From contig JAQSYO010000004.1 of NCBI GenBank assembly GCA_029256105.1, positions 124,001 through 188,000 on the forward strand: a DNA stretch of 64,000 nt, in the 5' to 3' direction. The DNA comes from Herbinix sp. (GTDB lineage: Bacteria > Bacillota > Clostridia > Lachnospirales > Lachnospiraceae). This document shows positions 9,759-19,079 of this stretch, one piece after another. The notes under the pieces were generated by a model. The model was given only the letters and a program-made list of their open reading frames with translations. It did not search any database and was not told where the DNA came from. Position 1 is the stretch's first letter. Each line of letters begins with the position of its first letter. A program made the translations under genes and the position numbers.

Positions 9759-10217
9759 TTATTGTTTCTCTGCCATATTTAATGCGTCTACGACTGTAGA
9801 AAATTCTCCTTTAAAATCTCCCCTCATCCCTTTTAAGGCTGATTTTTCCGCTTGAATTTCATCTGCGGTTCGAACACCCCATTTACGAATTAAGGGAAGT
9901 AGAGGACACCAGCCTTGAAGCGCATGCTGTAACATGAAAACACCTACCGCACCTGTCAATAGGAACCATATTCTACTGGTTTTAACCCCGAGATAAGAGC
10001 TAACCAACATCAGTAACGACGCATTTACCTCCAATACCCGCTCCGTATCCCATTCAAGCTCTAAGGCACGAATGCGTTCTGTAATCTCTGCTTCATTGCA
10101 ATTCTTAAATATATTAAGATTACGGATGGTCTGGTTTCTTATTTCTGCGTTAATTAATGGGTCCGTTTTTAAAAATACCCGCTTTGCAGTCGGGGGTAAT
10201 ATATTACTCCTTTTCAT
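9759..10217 (-). CDS. DUF2892/YgaP-type membrane protein
   Basis: A 152-residue protein with two hydrophobic segments in the middle (about residues 66-80 and 83-100) and the pattern SSYLGVKTSRIWFLL followed by LQGWCPLLPLIRKWGVR, characteristic of the DUF2892 domain found alone or fused to rhodaneses (YgaP). The N-terminal 60 residues are polar and likely cytoplasmic. The conserved Cys of the WCP motif is present. No rhodanese domain is attached. It is first of a two-gene unit with the tocopherol-cyclase-like gene. Function unknown; a role in sulfur chemistry is only a guess from rhodanese fusions elsewhere. Ribosome site AAGGTGGTG. Confidence 0.75.
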   Translation of the reverse strand: MKRSNILPPTAKRVFLKTDPLINAEIRNQTIRNLNIFKNCNEAEITERIRALELEWDTERVLEVNASLLMLVSSYLGVKTSRIWFLLTGAVGVFMLQHALQGWCPLLPLIRKWGVRTADEIQAEKSALKGMRGDFKGEFSTVVDALNMAEKQ

Positions 10218-10500
10218 AGCATCACCACCTTTTAAGTTTGCAATTAGTATGTGTGATATGGAATGAAATATACAAAAATGGATGCATTTTCTCTGAGTAT
10301 CATATATGACAAAATTATTACTTGATTATCTATTTACTATTTTTCTTTTTTTGCTAAAATATAACGAAGGAAAGACAAATAGAAAAATATATAGTAAAAT
10401 GTTTTGATGGTAATTAGAACTACTTTAATGAGGAAATTCTCCTTATAAACAGAAAAATAATTTCAACATAAATTAGGGAGATCAAATTCTCTCAAAAGAA

Positions 10501-10535
10501 TTGGGGAGGTTTACTCCTCCCCAAGAACTAGGAGG
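10501..10535 (+). promoter_or_regulatory. Hairpin next to the ribosome site of the ABC exporter
   Basis: TTGGGGAGG (10501-10509) and CCTCCCCAA (10516-10524) form a perfect nine-base GC-rich stem. The CCTCC arm (10516-10520) could instead pair with the gene's own GGAGG ribosome site (10531-10535). No T-run follows, so a translational rather than transcriptional effect is more likely. The rest of the 329-base gap (10218-10546) is AT-rich with no gene seen. Confidence 0.5.
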
Positions 10536-10546
10536 TATACTAACAA

Positions 10547-12280
10547 ATGAAACTTTTATGGAGATTGGGGAGAGAGGCAATACGGTATAAAGCTTTATAT
10601 GTAATTGCGATTATATCCACATTCGCATTGACCTTAATTAACCTGGCAGCACCAAAGATACTCTCATCTATGACAGCATTGGTAGAAAAAGGGAAGACCG
10701 ATAATTCTTCGTATCAAATATATCAATTAACGGCAATCTTAGTTGGTTTATATCTGCTTCGAATCATATTTCGATATTTGAGTAATTATCTAGCTCATAA
10801 AGCAGCTTGGAATCTTGTTGAAGACATCCGTGTTCGAGTATATAGTAAAATTCAAGATTTTTCTATGAGCTTCTTCCATGATAAACAAACAGGTGATTTA
10901 ATGAGTCGCGTGGTAAATGATACTGCAACCTTTGAACTTTTATATGCTCATATCATTCCAGATATGGTTACCAATATTGTAACTGTAATTGGTGTAATGA
11001 TAATATTACTTAGTATTAATGTAAAACTTGCTTTATTGACATGTATTCCTATCCCACTTATTTTATTGTCCGGCTGGGTATTCTCCACAAAGATTCGTCC
11101 GAACTTTCGTATATCACAAAGAGCCTTAGCTGATTTAAATTCAAAACTCCAAGATAATTTCTCCGGAATTCATGAGATTCAAGCTTTTGGTCAAGAAAAT
11201 TATGAGATGCAGCAGGTCACGAAAGGAGCGAATGCTTATACAAAGGCTATTCTACACGCCTTAAATTTAAGTGCAGCTTTCCATCCCGGTGTTGAATTTC
11301 TCTCCTCAGCAGGTACTGTAATTGTTGTAGGGGTTGGAGGTATGTTGGCTTTTGGAGGAGAATTATCCGTATCTGATATTGTAGCTTTCCTATTATACCT
11401 GTCCCTCTTCTATGCACCAATCTCAGGGCTTGCTAGAATCCTAGAGGAAGTACAGCAAGCCTATGCTGGAGCAGAACGCGTTATGATGATTCTTGACACT
11501 CCAAATGATATTGAAAATACCGCTGATGCTAAAGAATTAACTCATGTTGAGGGTAGTATCACCTTTAATAATGTTAACTTTCAATACGAAGAAGAAGTAC
11601 CTGTTCTTAGAGACATCAACTTCTCCTGTAAGCCAGGGCAAATGATTGCTCTTGTAGGTCCTACTGGTGTTGGAAAGACCACACTGACTCAATTAATCTC
11701 GCGCTTTTATGACCCTACGAGCGGTAACGTATTAATTGATGGTGAAAACATTAAGAAAGCTACGCTACAAAGCCTTCGCGAAAATATTGCTCCAGTACTT
11801 CAAGATACCTTCCTCTTTAATGGTACAATAGCGGATAATATCGGTTATGCAGATCCTAAAGCCGATCGGGATGAGATTATCTCGGCTGCAAAAGCAGCCC
11901 GAATCCATAATAATATTATGGATATGCCAAACCAATATGACACTAAGGTTGGAGAACGTGGAATGCGTTTGTCCGGTGGACAGAAGCAAAGAATTGCGAT
12001 TGCCAGAGCAATCCTTAGAAAAGCTCCAATCATTATTCTGGATGAAGCTACCGCATCTGTTGACGTAGAGACGGAACGTGAAATTCAAAAGGCGATTTCA
12101 GATTTGGCCGGAACCAGAACAATTGTTGCAATTGCACACCGACTATCTACAATTCAGAATGCTGACCTTATACTGGTTCTAGAAGAAGGAAGAATTGTTC
12201 AGAGTGGCTCCCATGAAGAATTAATGCAACAGGAGGGGTTATACAAACGCCTAAACCTAGCACAGAATCGTTCGATGTAG
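10547..12280 (+). CDS. ABC exporter, fused permease and ATP-binding subunit
   Basis: A 577-residue half-transporter of the type IV exporter class (MsbA/lipid A and multidrug type). Residues 1-310 contain six membrane helices; the nucleotide-binding domain has Walker A GPTGVGKTT from about residue 371, signature LSGGQKQR about 475, Walker B IILDEATA about 497 and the H-loop in AIAHRLST. All catalytic residues including Glu after Walker B and the switch His are present, so it can work as a homodimer; no partner subunit is adjacent. Substrate unknown: drug, lipid or peptide. Its start ATG follows a strong AGGAGG, and the leader directly upstream can fold over this site. Ends before a bidirectional terminator. 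Confidence 0.93.
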   Translation: MKLLWRLGREAIRYKALYVIAIISTFALTLINLAAPKILSSMTALVEKGKTDNSSYQIYQLTAILVGLYLLRIIFRYLSNYLAHKAAWNLVEDIRVRVYSKIQDFSMSFFHDKQTGDLMSRVVNDTATFELLYAHIIPDMVTNIVTVIGVMIILLSINVKLALLTCIPIPLILLSGWVFSTKIRPNFRISQRALADLNSKLQDNFSGIHEIQAFGQENYEMQQVTKGANAYTKAILHALNLSAAFHPGVEFLSSAGTVIVVGVGGMLAFGGELSVSDIVAFLLYLSLFYAPISGLARILEEVQQAYAGAERVMMILDTPNDIENTADAKELTHVEGSITFNNVNFQYEEEVPVLRDINFSCKPGQMIALVGPTGVGKTTLTQLISRFYDPTSGNVLIDGENIKKATLQSLRENIAPVLQDTFLFNGTIADNIGYADPKADRDEIISAAKAARIHNNIMDMPNQYDTKVGERGMRLSGGQKQRIAIARAILRKAPIIILDEATASVDVETEREIQKAISDLAGTRTIVAIAHRLSTIQNADLILVLEEGRIVQSGSHEELMQQEGLYKRLNLAQNRSM

Positions 12281-12338
12281 GTTGTAATAACTTAAATTAC
12301 TATGATAAATAAATATTCAAGGAATTCTATACATAAAG

Positions 12339-12383
12339 AAAAACCCAAGAAGGTGATGATGGTACATCCTTACTTGGGTTTTT
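12339..12383. terminator. Bidirectional terminator between ABC exporter and PsiE-like gene
   Basis: AAAAACCCAAG (12339-12349) pairs with CTTGGGTTTTT (12373-12383), with AAGG/CCTT inside; T-runs on both strands serve both convergent genes. Confidence 0.9.
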
Positions 12384-12396
12384 GAATATTCTACAT

Positions 12397-12783
12397 TTAT
12401 TTAATGTCCTTATCGAATTCCGGAATAAATAGATACTTTCTAATTACAAATAAAATGGCAATTGATATTATTCCAATACAATTCTCAATAACAGTAGTAT
12501 GCTCTACAATAAGCTGTCTGGCTATTGCGAAAAACAAAACTTCAACAATCGTACTTAGATTATTTTTAAAAATCATTTTTAAAAATTCAACACCGATTAG
12601 AATATTAAAAGCAATCCCCAAGAAATTCTGAAAAGCATCCTTTTCATATGGATCAAGATACAGTACTTTAATTCCATTTACTAGTGTGATCATTGAGATA
12701 CCGATTGCAATAATAATTGTTATACTAATAATAATTTCTAATACTCTTGTACATTTCATTAGATTAATGTGAATTTTTTTCAA
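12397..12783 (-). CDS. PsiE-like membrane protein
   Basis: A 128-residue four-helix membrane protein resembling the phosphate-starvation-inducible PsiE family: hydrophobic segments at about 13-37, 55-72, 79-92 and 98-113, with the family-like stretch FFAIARQLIV near residues 84-93. PsiE proteins are induced by phosphate starvation in enterobacteria, but no biochemical function is established. The start is the TTG at 12783, five to six bases after GGAGG; the next ATG is eight codons later without a site. It stands alone, convergent to the ABC exporter. Assignment by fold pattern is moderately sure, role unknown. Confidence 0.75.
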   Translation of the reverse strand: MKKIHINLMKCTRVLEIIISITIIIAIGISMITLVNGIKVLYLDPYEKDAFQNFLGIAFNILIGVEFLKMIFKNNLSTIVEVLFFAIARQLIVEHTTVIENCIGIISIAILFVIRKYLFIPEFDKDIK

Positions 12784-12960
12784 AGTGACCTCCGTAAGGA
12801 TACCTATGTTGGCAAAGACGATCTTATGGCTTTCCTCAGTAAATATAATTAAGGATAATAAATAATATCCACCTAAATTCCTAGTAATTCGTAGTTCACA
12901 TTATAATGGATTAATGTTACAATTGCAACTTTTTTGTTCAATATTCGTTTCTGTGAAATG

Positions 12961-13713
12961 TTAATACCGGTTCTTAATAGCTACGTATACAAATTCCGCA
13001 AGTCCCGGCATCTTTTTGTCCAAATCTTCTTTATACTTCAAATACGCCTGTCCGATTTTGCAGAAAGTTTTATCGTCGGTCGGAATCCATATATTTATTA
13101 ATTCCTTATAAGAAACAACTGCTTCTTTTGCCTCTAGGCTGTCCGGGCCATACTGCATGGCTTCGTAAAACTTTTGTATGACCTCCCTGCAGCGAGTAAT
13201 GATCTTGCCAAAATCCAAGTTCATTATGTTCGAGGCGTTTTTAACAATAGATACGCCGCCCGGGAATATGCCGCTTTTCACTAATGGAAGAAAAAAGGCA
13301 CTTTCCATTACCACTCGGATTTCATTTGCATATGTTTTCTTTAGCGTTTCAATACGATTTTTATCAAAATCCCTAAGCATTGAAATATCAAACTGATCAT
13401 TCAAGATACGGTCAACTGACAGTATCATTTTTTGCAATTGGGATTGTTTTTCCAAAAGAATTTGTTTATGTTGCCGCATTAACTGCTTTTCCATTTCCTT
13501 TGGGTTTTCAAGTATCAGCCGTATGTCGTCAAGGGAAATGCCAAGCTCCTTATAAAATAAAATGCTCCATAAGCGGCGCAAGCTCTCATCGTCATATTGG
13601 CGGTAGCCCGATTCTTTTACTGCGCTGGGCGGCAATAACCCGATTTCATCATAATATTGCAAGGCGCGGCGGCTTACGCCGGAGAGCTTGCTCACTTCAT
13701 TTACACTTTTCAC
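12961..13713 (-). CDS. MerR family transcriptional regulator with C-terminal effector domain
   Basis: A 250-residue MerR-type regulator. Residues 1-70 form the winged helix: VNEVSKLSGVSRRALQYYDE, then GLLPP and GYRQYDD; residues 70-110 form the dimerisation helix; the remaining 140 residues resemble the TipAS-like drug-binding domain of the TipA/Mta group by length and position, though I cannot match it in detail. It is divergent from the drug-efflux gene and very likely controls it through the 19-base-spaced promoter between them. The gene is richer in GC codons (GGC, GCG, CGG) than its neighbours, which points to horizontal transfer. The ATG lies only one or two bases after AGAGGA, so initiation may be weak. 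Confidence 0.9.
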   Translation of the reverse strand: MKSVNEVSKLSGVSRRALQYYDEIGLLPPSAVKESGYRQYDDESLRRLWSILFYKELGISLDDIRLILENPKEMEKQLMRQHKQILLEKQSQLQKMILSVDRILNDQFDISMLRDFDKNRIETLKKTYANEIRVVMESAFFLPLVKSGIFPGGVSIVKNASNIMNLDFGKIITRCREVIQKFYEAMQYGPDSLEAKEAVVSYKELINIWIPTDDKTFCKIGQAYLKYKEDLDKKMPGLAEFVYVAIKNRY

Positions 13714-13780
13714 TTTTCATTCCTCTTTCTATCTGATCAATAGGTCGATAAAATATTTTCAAATATTTTTCAGAAAACCC

Positions 13781-13811
13781 TTGACTCGAACGTAACGTTG
13801 TAGATTATGCT
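13781..13811 (+). promoter_or_regulatory. MerR-type promoter and operator for the efflux gene
   Basis: A -35 TTGACT (13781-13786) and -10 TATGCT (13806-13811) are separated by 19 bases, the long spacing typical of promoters activated by MerR proteins. The spacer contains the dyad AACGT-A-ACGTT (13789-13799). The divergent MerR gene starts 67 bases away. Confidence 0.8.
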
Positions 13812-13890
13812 CTCACTATAAACGAAAGGCAGCGTTTTGTAAAGTGAAAAAGCAATGAACAAAACGCCACATTATGAGGAGGATTTATTT

Positions 13891-15312
13891 ATGATGAGAA
13901 AGAATGAAAATGCTCTAAAACTTGAGCCAATTCCAAAGAGCATTATGAGCATTGCTTGGATTTTAGTGTTTGGGGCGATTATGCCAATACTTGATTCAAC
14001 AATGGTCAACATTGCCATCAATCACTTGAGTAAGGATTTCAGTACCGGACTTGATTTGATTCAATGGGTAATTACGGGTTATGTGTTAGCCATGGCAATT
14101 TCAGTGCCGCTTGTTGGTTGGGCCGTTCAACGTTTCAACGGTAAATGGTTAATGATTGGCGCCAATGTATTATTCTTGGTTGCTTCGATAGCTTCGGGAC
14201 TTAGCTGGAGTATCAATTCAATGATTATTTTTCGAATTGTTCAAGGTTTCAGTACCGGCTTTATTATGACATTAGTGACTACTTTGGCTATTGAAGTTGC
14301 AGGAAGAGAGCGGATGGGACGTGTGATGTCGACAGTTGGTATCCCAATTATCTTGGGTCCAATACTTGGACCAGTTATTGGGGCCGTGATTGTCCAGTTC
14401 TTGTCATGGCGTTACATTTTCTTTGTCAACGTTCCAATTGGTATTCTTGCCATCTCTTTAATTATTTTGAAATTGCCTAACTTCACGCCAGCTAACATTA
14501 AAGCTAAATTCGACTTCATAGGTATCATTTTATTAGGCGCTAGTTCAGCCACCTTGATTTATGGGATCACTAAAGCAGCGAAGAATGCTACATTTAACAA
14601 CAGCACGACTATTGGTTATGTTGTTGTTGGGGTCACAATTTTAGCCATCTACATGATTTATGCAGCTATCAAAAAGGAAGAAGCAATTCTTCCTTTACAC
14701 TTATTTAAGTCAAAAAATTTTAGTGCTGTCATGGTTGGCATGTTCTTTGCAGGGATAGCCACCAACGGTCCAATGTTATTATTACCTTTGTTTTTCCAAA
14801 ACATTAAAGGCTTCTCAGTTTTGATTGTTGGCTTGATCTTAATTCCTCAAGGTATCGGTATGTTAGTTGCTCGCCCATTGGTTGGTAAGCTAACTGATAA
14901 ATTGGGTGCGCGTAATGTCGTTTTGGTAAGTTTGGCTTTAGCTGTCGTTGGAACGATTCCATTTGTCTTCTTCGATGAGGCATCTTCCCTAATTGTTGTG
15001 AGTGTTGTTTTGTTTGTTCGCGGTATGGGTATCGGTGGTTTCACAATTCCAATGATGACGGATGCGTACACCGGTATGGTCAAACAAGAAATTGCGCAAG
15101 TTAGTATCGGAACTCGTCTCATGCAAAGTATTGGTAGCGCGTTTGGTTCTGCAACACTTGCAACGGTTGTTAGCCTTTCAATCCATGGTAATGAACCTAC
15201 GCTTCCACTCATGACCACTGCTTACCATGATGGTTTTAAGTTAGCCTTAGTCTTAAACTTGGTATTGTTCATTCCAGCTTTGTTCTTAACTAACAAGAAA
15301 TCCAAGAAATAA
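13891..15312 (+). CDS. DHA2 family drug:H+ antiporter (MFS, 14-helix)
   Basis: Multidrug efflux permease of the EmrB/QacA (DHA2) major facilitator group, about 473 residues with 14 predicted membrane helices. Motif LDSTMVNIAI in helix 1 and the QWVITGYVLA segment in helix 2 are family hallmarks, and GIPIILGPILGPVIGA matches motif C of antiporters. I choose the ATG at 13891 because it follows GAGGAGG by seven bases; an in-frame ATG at 13855 would add twelve polar residues but lacks a ribosome site. The codon style (many TTG Leu, GGT, GTT, CGT) differs both from the neighbours and from the GC-richer MerR gene, recalling lactic acid bacteria. It is expressed from the MerR-type promoter. Substrates cannot be told from sequence. 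Confidence 0.92.
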   Translation: MMRKNENALKLEPIPKSIMSIAWILVFGAIMPILDSTMVNIAINHLSKDFSTGLDLIQWVITGYVLAMAISVPLVGWAVQRFNGKWLMIGANVLFLVASIASGLSWSINSMIIFRIVQGFSTGFIMTLVTTLAIEVAGRERMGRVMSTVGIPIILGPILGPVIGAVIVQFLSWRYIFFVNVPIGILAISLIILKLPNFTPANIKAKFDFIGIILLGASSATLIYGITKAAKNATFNNSTTIGYVVVGVTILAIYMIYAAIKKEEAILPLHLFKSKNFSAVMVGMFFAGIATNGPMLLLPLFFQNIKGFSVLIVGLILIPQGIGMLVARPLVGKLTDKLGARNVVLVSLALAVVGTIPFVFFDEASSLIVVSVVLFVRGMGIGGFTIPMMTDAYTGMVKQEIAQVSIGTRLMQSIGSAFGSATLATVVSLSIHGNEPTLPLMTTAYHDGFKLALVLNLVLFIPALFLTNKKSKK

Positions 15313-15549
15313 TATATTAAAATGAAATGTCAACATTAGTATCCGACAATATATGGATGTTATGAAATAGACATCTATATCAGCCAGTTTGCGCAGTAAG
15401 CGGTATAGATAGCGAGATGAAACACATGTTCAAGTAAAAGAGTGGAGAGGTTTTTACACCTCCTCCTCTCTTGCTTGTGATATTCCGTTGGCGGTGGCTC
15501 CAATGATGATTTTGACTTTTAATATTAGTTTGTACCCTAAAATATAAAA

Positions 15550-15571
15550 TGCGGATTCCTAAGAATCCGCA
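15550..15571 (-). terminator. Terminator after dbpA
   Basis: TGCGGATTC (15550-15558) and GAATCCGCA (15563-15571) form a perfect nine-base stem; read on the minus strand it is followed by TTTTATATTTT. The 306-base gap 15313-15618 shows no gene otherwise; a GC-richer patch near 15480-15510 may be leftover transferred DNA. Confidence 0.8.
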
Positions 15572-15618
15572 CAAATGGTAATAAACTACTTAGGCTCAAG
15601 ACATTACAAATTATCACA

Positions 15619-17064
15619 TTAATTTTCATTCATCTTTGTTACCTTGAGTTGCTTTCCGCAGATGGTTGTTTCCTTCATCGTCTTTAAAACCAATGGACCT
15701 TTTCCGTTAAGTATTTCAATATAAGTAAGTGTATCCATAATGGTTATAATTCCAATGTCTTCTGCTGTTACTCCTTCAATATTCGCAATAACTCCAACAA
15801 AATTAGTAGCTCTAAGCTTCTTTTTCTTGCCACCGTTAAAACGTAGCTTCATAATCTCTTTATTTAATTCATCACTTTTTTGTTTTTTTAGGATTGGTTT
15901 GGCACTAATTTTCTCATCAAAGGCTTCTTTCCCACTCTTAATTTCTTCCAACGTTGGTCTTATCTTAACGGGGATATTAAAACCGATATATTCCTCGATT
16001 TCCTTTAATCTTCTACCTTCTGAAGGCGTAACAAATGTAATCGCTTTCCCAGGTTGTCCCGCCCTACCAGTTCTTCCGGTACGATGAACATAGCTTTCCT
16101 TATCAAGTGGTAAGTCATAATTAATGACAAGTGTTATATTATCAACATCAATTCCACGTGCAGCAACATCCGTAGCAATTAAATAACGATATTTGCCTCG
16201 TTTAAAATGATTCATTGCCTTTAGACGATCATCCTGTTCCATGCCACCATGAATTTTTTCACAGGGATAATCATTTGCTATAAGACGACTACACACCATA
16301 TCAACACGGTCTTTCGTCTTGCAAAATATAATACAGCTATCCGGATTCTCAAGCGTTGTTACTTCAGAGAGCAGACTCATCTTATCTTCTTCTATTATTT
16401 TATATACAGAATGTTCAATCTGTGCTGTCGTTACACCAGTCTCGTTGATATCCACCGTCGTTGGATTATTCATATAAGTCAAGGATAACCGTCTTATTGC
16501 TTCCGGCATAGTTGCAGAAAATAACATCGTCACGCGTTCCTGCGGCAATTTTTTTAATATAACCTCCACTTGCTCGATAAATCCCATGTTCAACATCTTG
16601 TCTGCTTCATCGATTACAAGGAAATTAATCATACTTAGGTTTATAGTACCTCGCTCAATATGGTCCATGATGCGTCCCGGGGTACCAACTACGACATGGT
16701 TCTTTTGCTTCAACTCAGCCTTTTGCGCATTAAATGGACTCTTTCCATAGATTGCAGTTGCTTTAATCCGCTTGAACCTACCGATGTTTGTAATATCTTC
16801 TTTCACCTGAACTGCAAGTTCTCTTGTTGGAGTGAGAATTAAAGCTTGTGGTTTATTCTCTAACCAATCAATCATTTCACAGATTGGAATTCCATATGCA
16901 GCTGTCTTACCACTTCCCGTTTGCGCTTTCACGATCAAATCCTTCTTCTCTAACGCGAGTGGTATTACTCTACTCTGAACCTCTGTGGGGGTAGCAAATT
17001 CCAAGCCTTTTAAGGTTCCTGTTATTTCTTCACTTAATTTATAATCATGAAAACTATTATTCAT
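15619..17064 (-). CDS. dbpA: ATP-dependent RNA helicase DbpA
   Basis: DEAD-box helicase of the DbpA type, which acts in 50S ribosome assembly by binding hairpin 92 of 23S rRNA. Motifs in order: Q motif region, Walker A AQTGSGKT (about 47-54 from the ATG), [23 protein letters not shown] and [10 protein letters not shown]. The last 75 residues, after a basic linker, match the DbpA RNA-binding domain ([21 protein letters not shown] start, [15 protein letters not shown]). The ATG at 17064 has an AGAGG site nine bases upstream; the TTG at 17091 is in frame but unsupported. Monocistronic with its own terminator. Confidence 0.93.
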   Translation of the reverse strand: MNNSFHDYKLSEEITGTLKGLEFATPTEVQSRVIPLALEKKDLIVKAQTGSGKTAAYGIPICEMIDWLENKPQALILTPTRELAVQVKEDITNIGRFKRIKATAIYGKSPFNAQKAELKQKNHVVVGTPGRIMDHIERGTINLSMINFLVIDEADKMLNMGFIEQVEVILKKLPQERVTMLFSATMPEAIRRLSLTYMNNPTTVDINETGVTTAQIEHSVYKIIEEDKMSLLSEVTTLENPDSCIIFCKTKDRVDMVCSRLIANDYPCEKIHGGMEQDDRLKAMNHFKRGKYRYLIATDVAARGIDVDNITLVINYDLPLDKESYVHRTGRTGRAGQPGKAITFVTPSEGRRLKEIEEYIGFNIPVKIRPTLEEIKSGKEAFDEKISAKPILKKQKSDELNKEIMKLRFNGGKKKKLRATNFVGVIANIEGVTAEDIGIITIMDTLTYIEILNGKGPLVLKTMKETTICGKQLKVTKMNEN

Positions 17065-17124
17065 TATTAAAAACCTCTTTTTCCATATCAAATTCTACTT
17101 AGTATTCTGCTTATTACTATAGAG

Positions 17125-17220
17125 TTCTTTCTTTTATCATTCTTTCTTTTATCATTCATCTTTTATCTTTCATCTTTTATCTTTCATTTATCTTTCATTT
17201 ATCTTTCTTTTATCTTTCTT
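17125..17220. repeat. Pyrimidine-rich simple repeat
   Basis: Irregular direct repeats of TTTATC and TTTCATC (units of about 10-14 bases, for example CATCTTTTATCTTT) directly upstream of dbpA. On the minus strand this is a purine-rich stretch in the dbpA leader. Confidence 0.6.
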
Positions 17221-17295
17221 TAGTGTTCTGTAAGAAATCCCATTATATGCTATCTGTATAAATACCGCAACCTATTTTCATTTAGTCAATTTAAA

Positions 17296-17345
17296 AAGGA
17301 GTCCACCATAGACATAGTTCATTTCGTCTATGAGGGGCTCTTTAC
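17296..17345 (-). terminator. Terminator after the O-antigen-ligase-like gene
   Basis: Nested arms: AAAGGAG...CTCTTT outside and ATAGAC...GTCTAT inside; on the minus strand a CTTTTT run follows. Confidence 0.7.
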
Positions 17346-17362
17346 TTAATAAAAACATGTTT

Positions 17363-18709
17363 CTAATATATATCTGAATTCAATTGATGACTTTTCACCT
17401 TCTCCTCTGCACCGAAACCCGATAGAATAATCATAAATAGTGGAAAGGTTTGTATCCATAAAAGTGTTAGATCTGTAAAACCATGGACCAAGGCTGCAAC
17501 AGACACTGCCAATATAAGCGATGTAATCATCGAATTTTTTTCTTTAAAACGTAATTTAATTAAGGTTACATAATTCTTGTATATATACCATAAAAATAAA
17601 CCCGTTCCAACTACACCGAAATTAAGTAACATATCCAAATAAATATTATGAGCATGCGGTATTTGTCTGTTACGGTAGGTACTGTCATAAATATAACTAA
17701 ATGACATAAATCCATGTCCGAACAAAGGGGAAGCCTTAATTTGTTCAATCGCAAGCTGCCAAATCTGCTGACGGAGCCTTACTGTAACATTTACATCGGA
17801 AAGGCGTGGGATAATACTAAAATCTAGGACAAAGATCATAAATCCGCCTATTACTGCTCCTGTTAACCACAAAGCTAGCAAACGATGTTTTTTCAATACT
17901 ACAAGGAGAACTGCGATGCCAATAAAAACCTCCACCCATACAAACATACTTTTACATAAGTACATGCTAATTACATTGATACCAGCTACCATAAAATAAA
18001 ACCATTTATGTTCTTGATTGGTAAGAACTTTATATGCACAGATTATCAATACTGTACCTATAATCGTTCCGAAATAATTTGGATGGGAAAATACAGCTGC
18101 AATACGGTGGCTGTGTCTGCCATCAAATACGATATTGATTAGTTTTTCAATCATAGCATAACCTGCGCTTGATAAACTCAATACACAAATCAAGGTTAAT
18201 ATCTTCTCATACAATCGAATTGTCATTATACTTCTCATAAACAATCCTAAGATGGTTGCGAGAATCATACCCATTCCAACCATCAATCCAATCCAATTTT
18301 TATAAATAAATGGAATTACAATAACATAGGCAATTAGCAATTTCAGCATATTAGAACCATTATGCACGAAAATCATTTGGCGTGTCTTTTTATTAATGAG
18401 AATGTACAGAGTCATAAAGGCAAGAACAATTCCCGTTAGTATATATGGTAGAAAAATTGAAACTGTTGTAAATGTTATAATATTCGTATTCGTTAATGAA
18501 ACGTCAACTCGACGCTTTACTGCTATATTTTCTATAATAATCGTCCTCTTTTCAAATGCCTGTCATGTAACCAAACTAGTTTTTTTAGTTATAAATACGA
18601 AGACAATCAATGCACCAATCTCTTTAGCAATTCATGATGTCTTAAGTACAAGGATGTATTTTAGCACATAATAACAAATGATGCAACCTTTTCTCAACAA
18701 TTCACAGAA
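17363..18709 (-). pseudogene. O-antigen ligase (Wzy/WaaL)-like membrane protein, 5' part interrupted by two TGA codons
   Basis: The intact 350-codon part (17363-18415) encodes a polytopic membrane protein of the O-antigen ligase/polymerase family: HPNYFG near residue 110, then GHGFMSF and PHAHNIYLDMLLNFG near residues 240-265, as in Wzy_C domains. The coding frame, however, continues upstream of the first ATG at 18415 through a hydrophobic helix (IFLPYILTGIVLAF) and further to a TAA at 18710-18712, crossed only by TGA at 18563-18565 and TGA at 18632-18634. The sequence between the stops still reads as membrane protein (GALIVFVFITKK). No start with a ribosome site is found for the short form. 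I therefore read it as a decayed gene; a short functional form from 18415 cannot be excluded. No polysaccharide genes are adjacent. Confidence 0.7.
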
Positions 18710-18960
18710 TTAATTAAGCATTATCACCAATAATCCAATTTCAAAATATAATTATAATGCTTTCCAATTCTTAAAAGTTCTAGTATTAATAATAAATTAT
18801 GATCATAAATTGCTAAATTATATACATTAATGTCAAATCAATAATTTCTCTTTAACAATACGAAAGACCCTAGGACTCAACTAAATATATTCATTACTCC
18901 ACTTCCTTCATTCCTCCTTTCATAGTGAAATCTATATCATAATAATTAATAAACTTCATC

Positions 18961-18989
18961 TTGATACTTGGTAAAATATACATTAAGAT
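18961..18989 (+). promoter_or_regulatory. Probable promoter of the GH3 gene
   Basis: TTGATA (18961-18966), 17-base spacer, TAAGAT (18984-18989), 90 bases before the GH3 start. The rest of the AT-rich gap 18713-19079 shows nothing else. Confidence 0.5.
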
Positions 18990-19079
18990 GTTTCTATAAC
19001 TGATGATATTTCTTCCTCATCAAAATTATTGCATCAAGCAACTGTATACATATCAAGTTATAAACCAGAAAGGAATTCT

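Noticed and set aside
15380..15574. Minus-strand 64-codon frame between the efflux gene and dbpA
   Set aside because: Overlaps the dbpA terminator stem and has no ribosome site.
18396..18671. Plus-strand frame over the 5' part of the O-antigen-ligase-like gene
   Set aside because: Opposite frame of a membrane-protein-like reading frame; no ribosome site.
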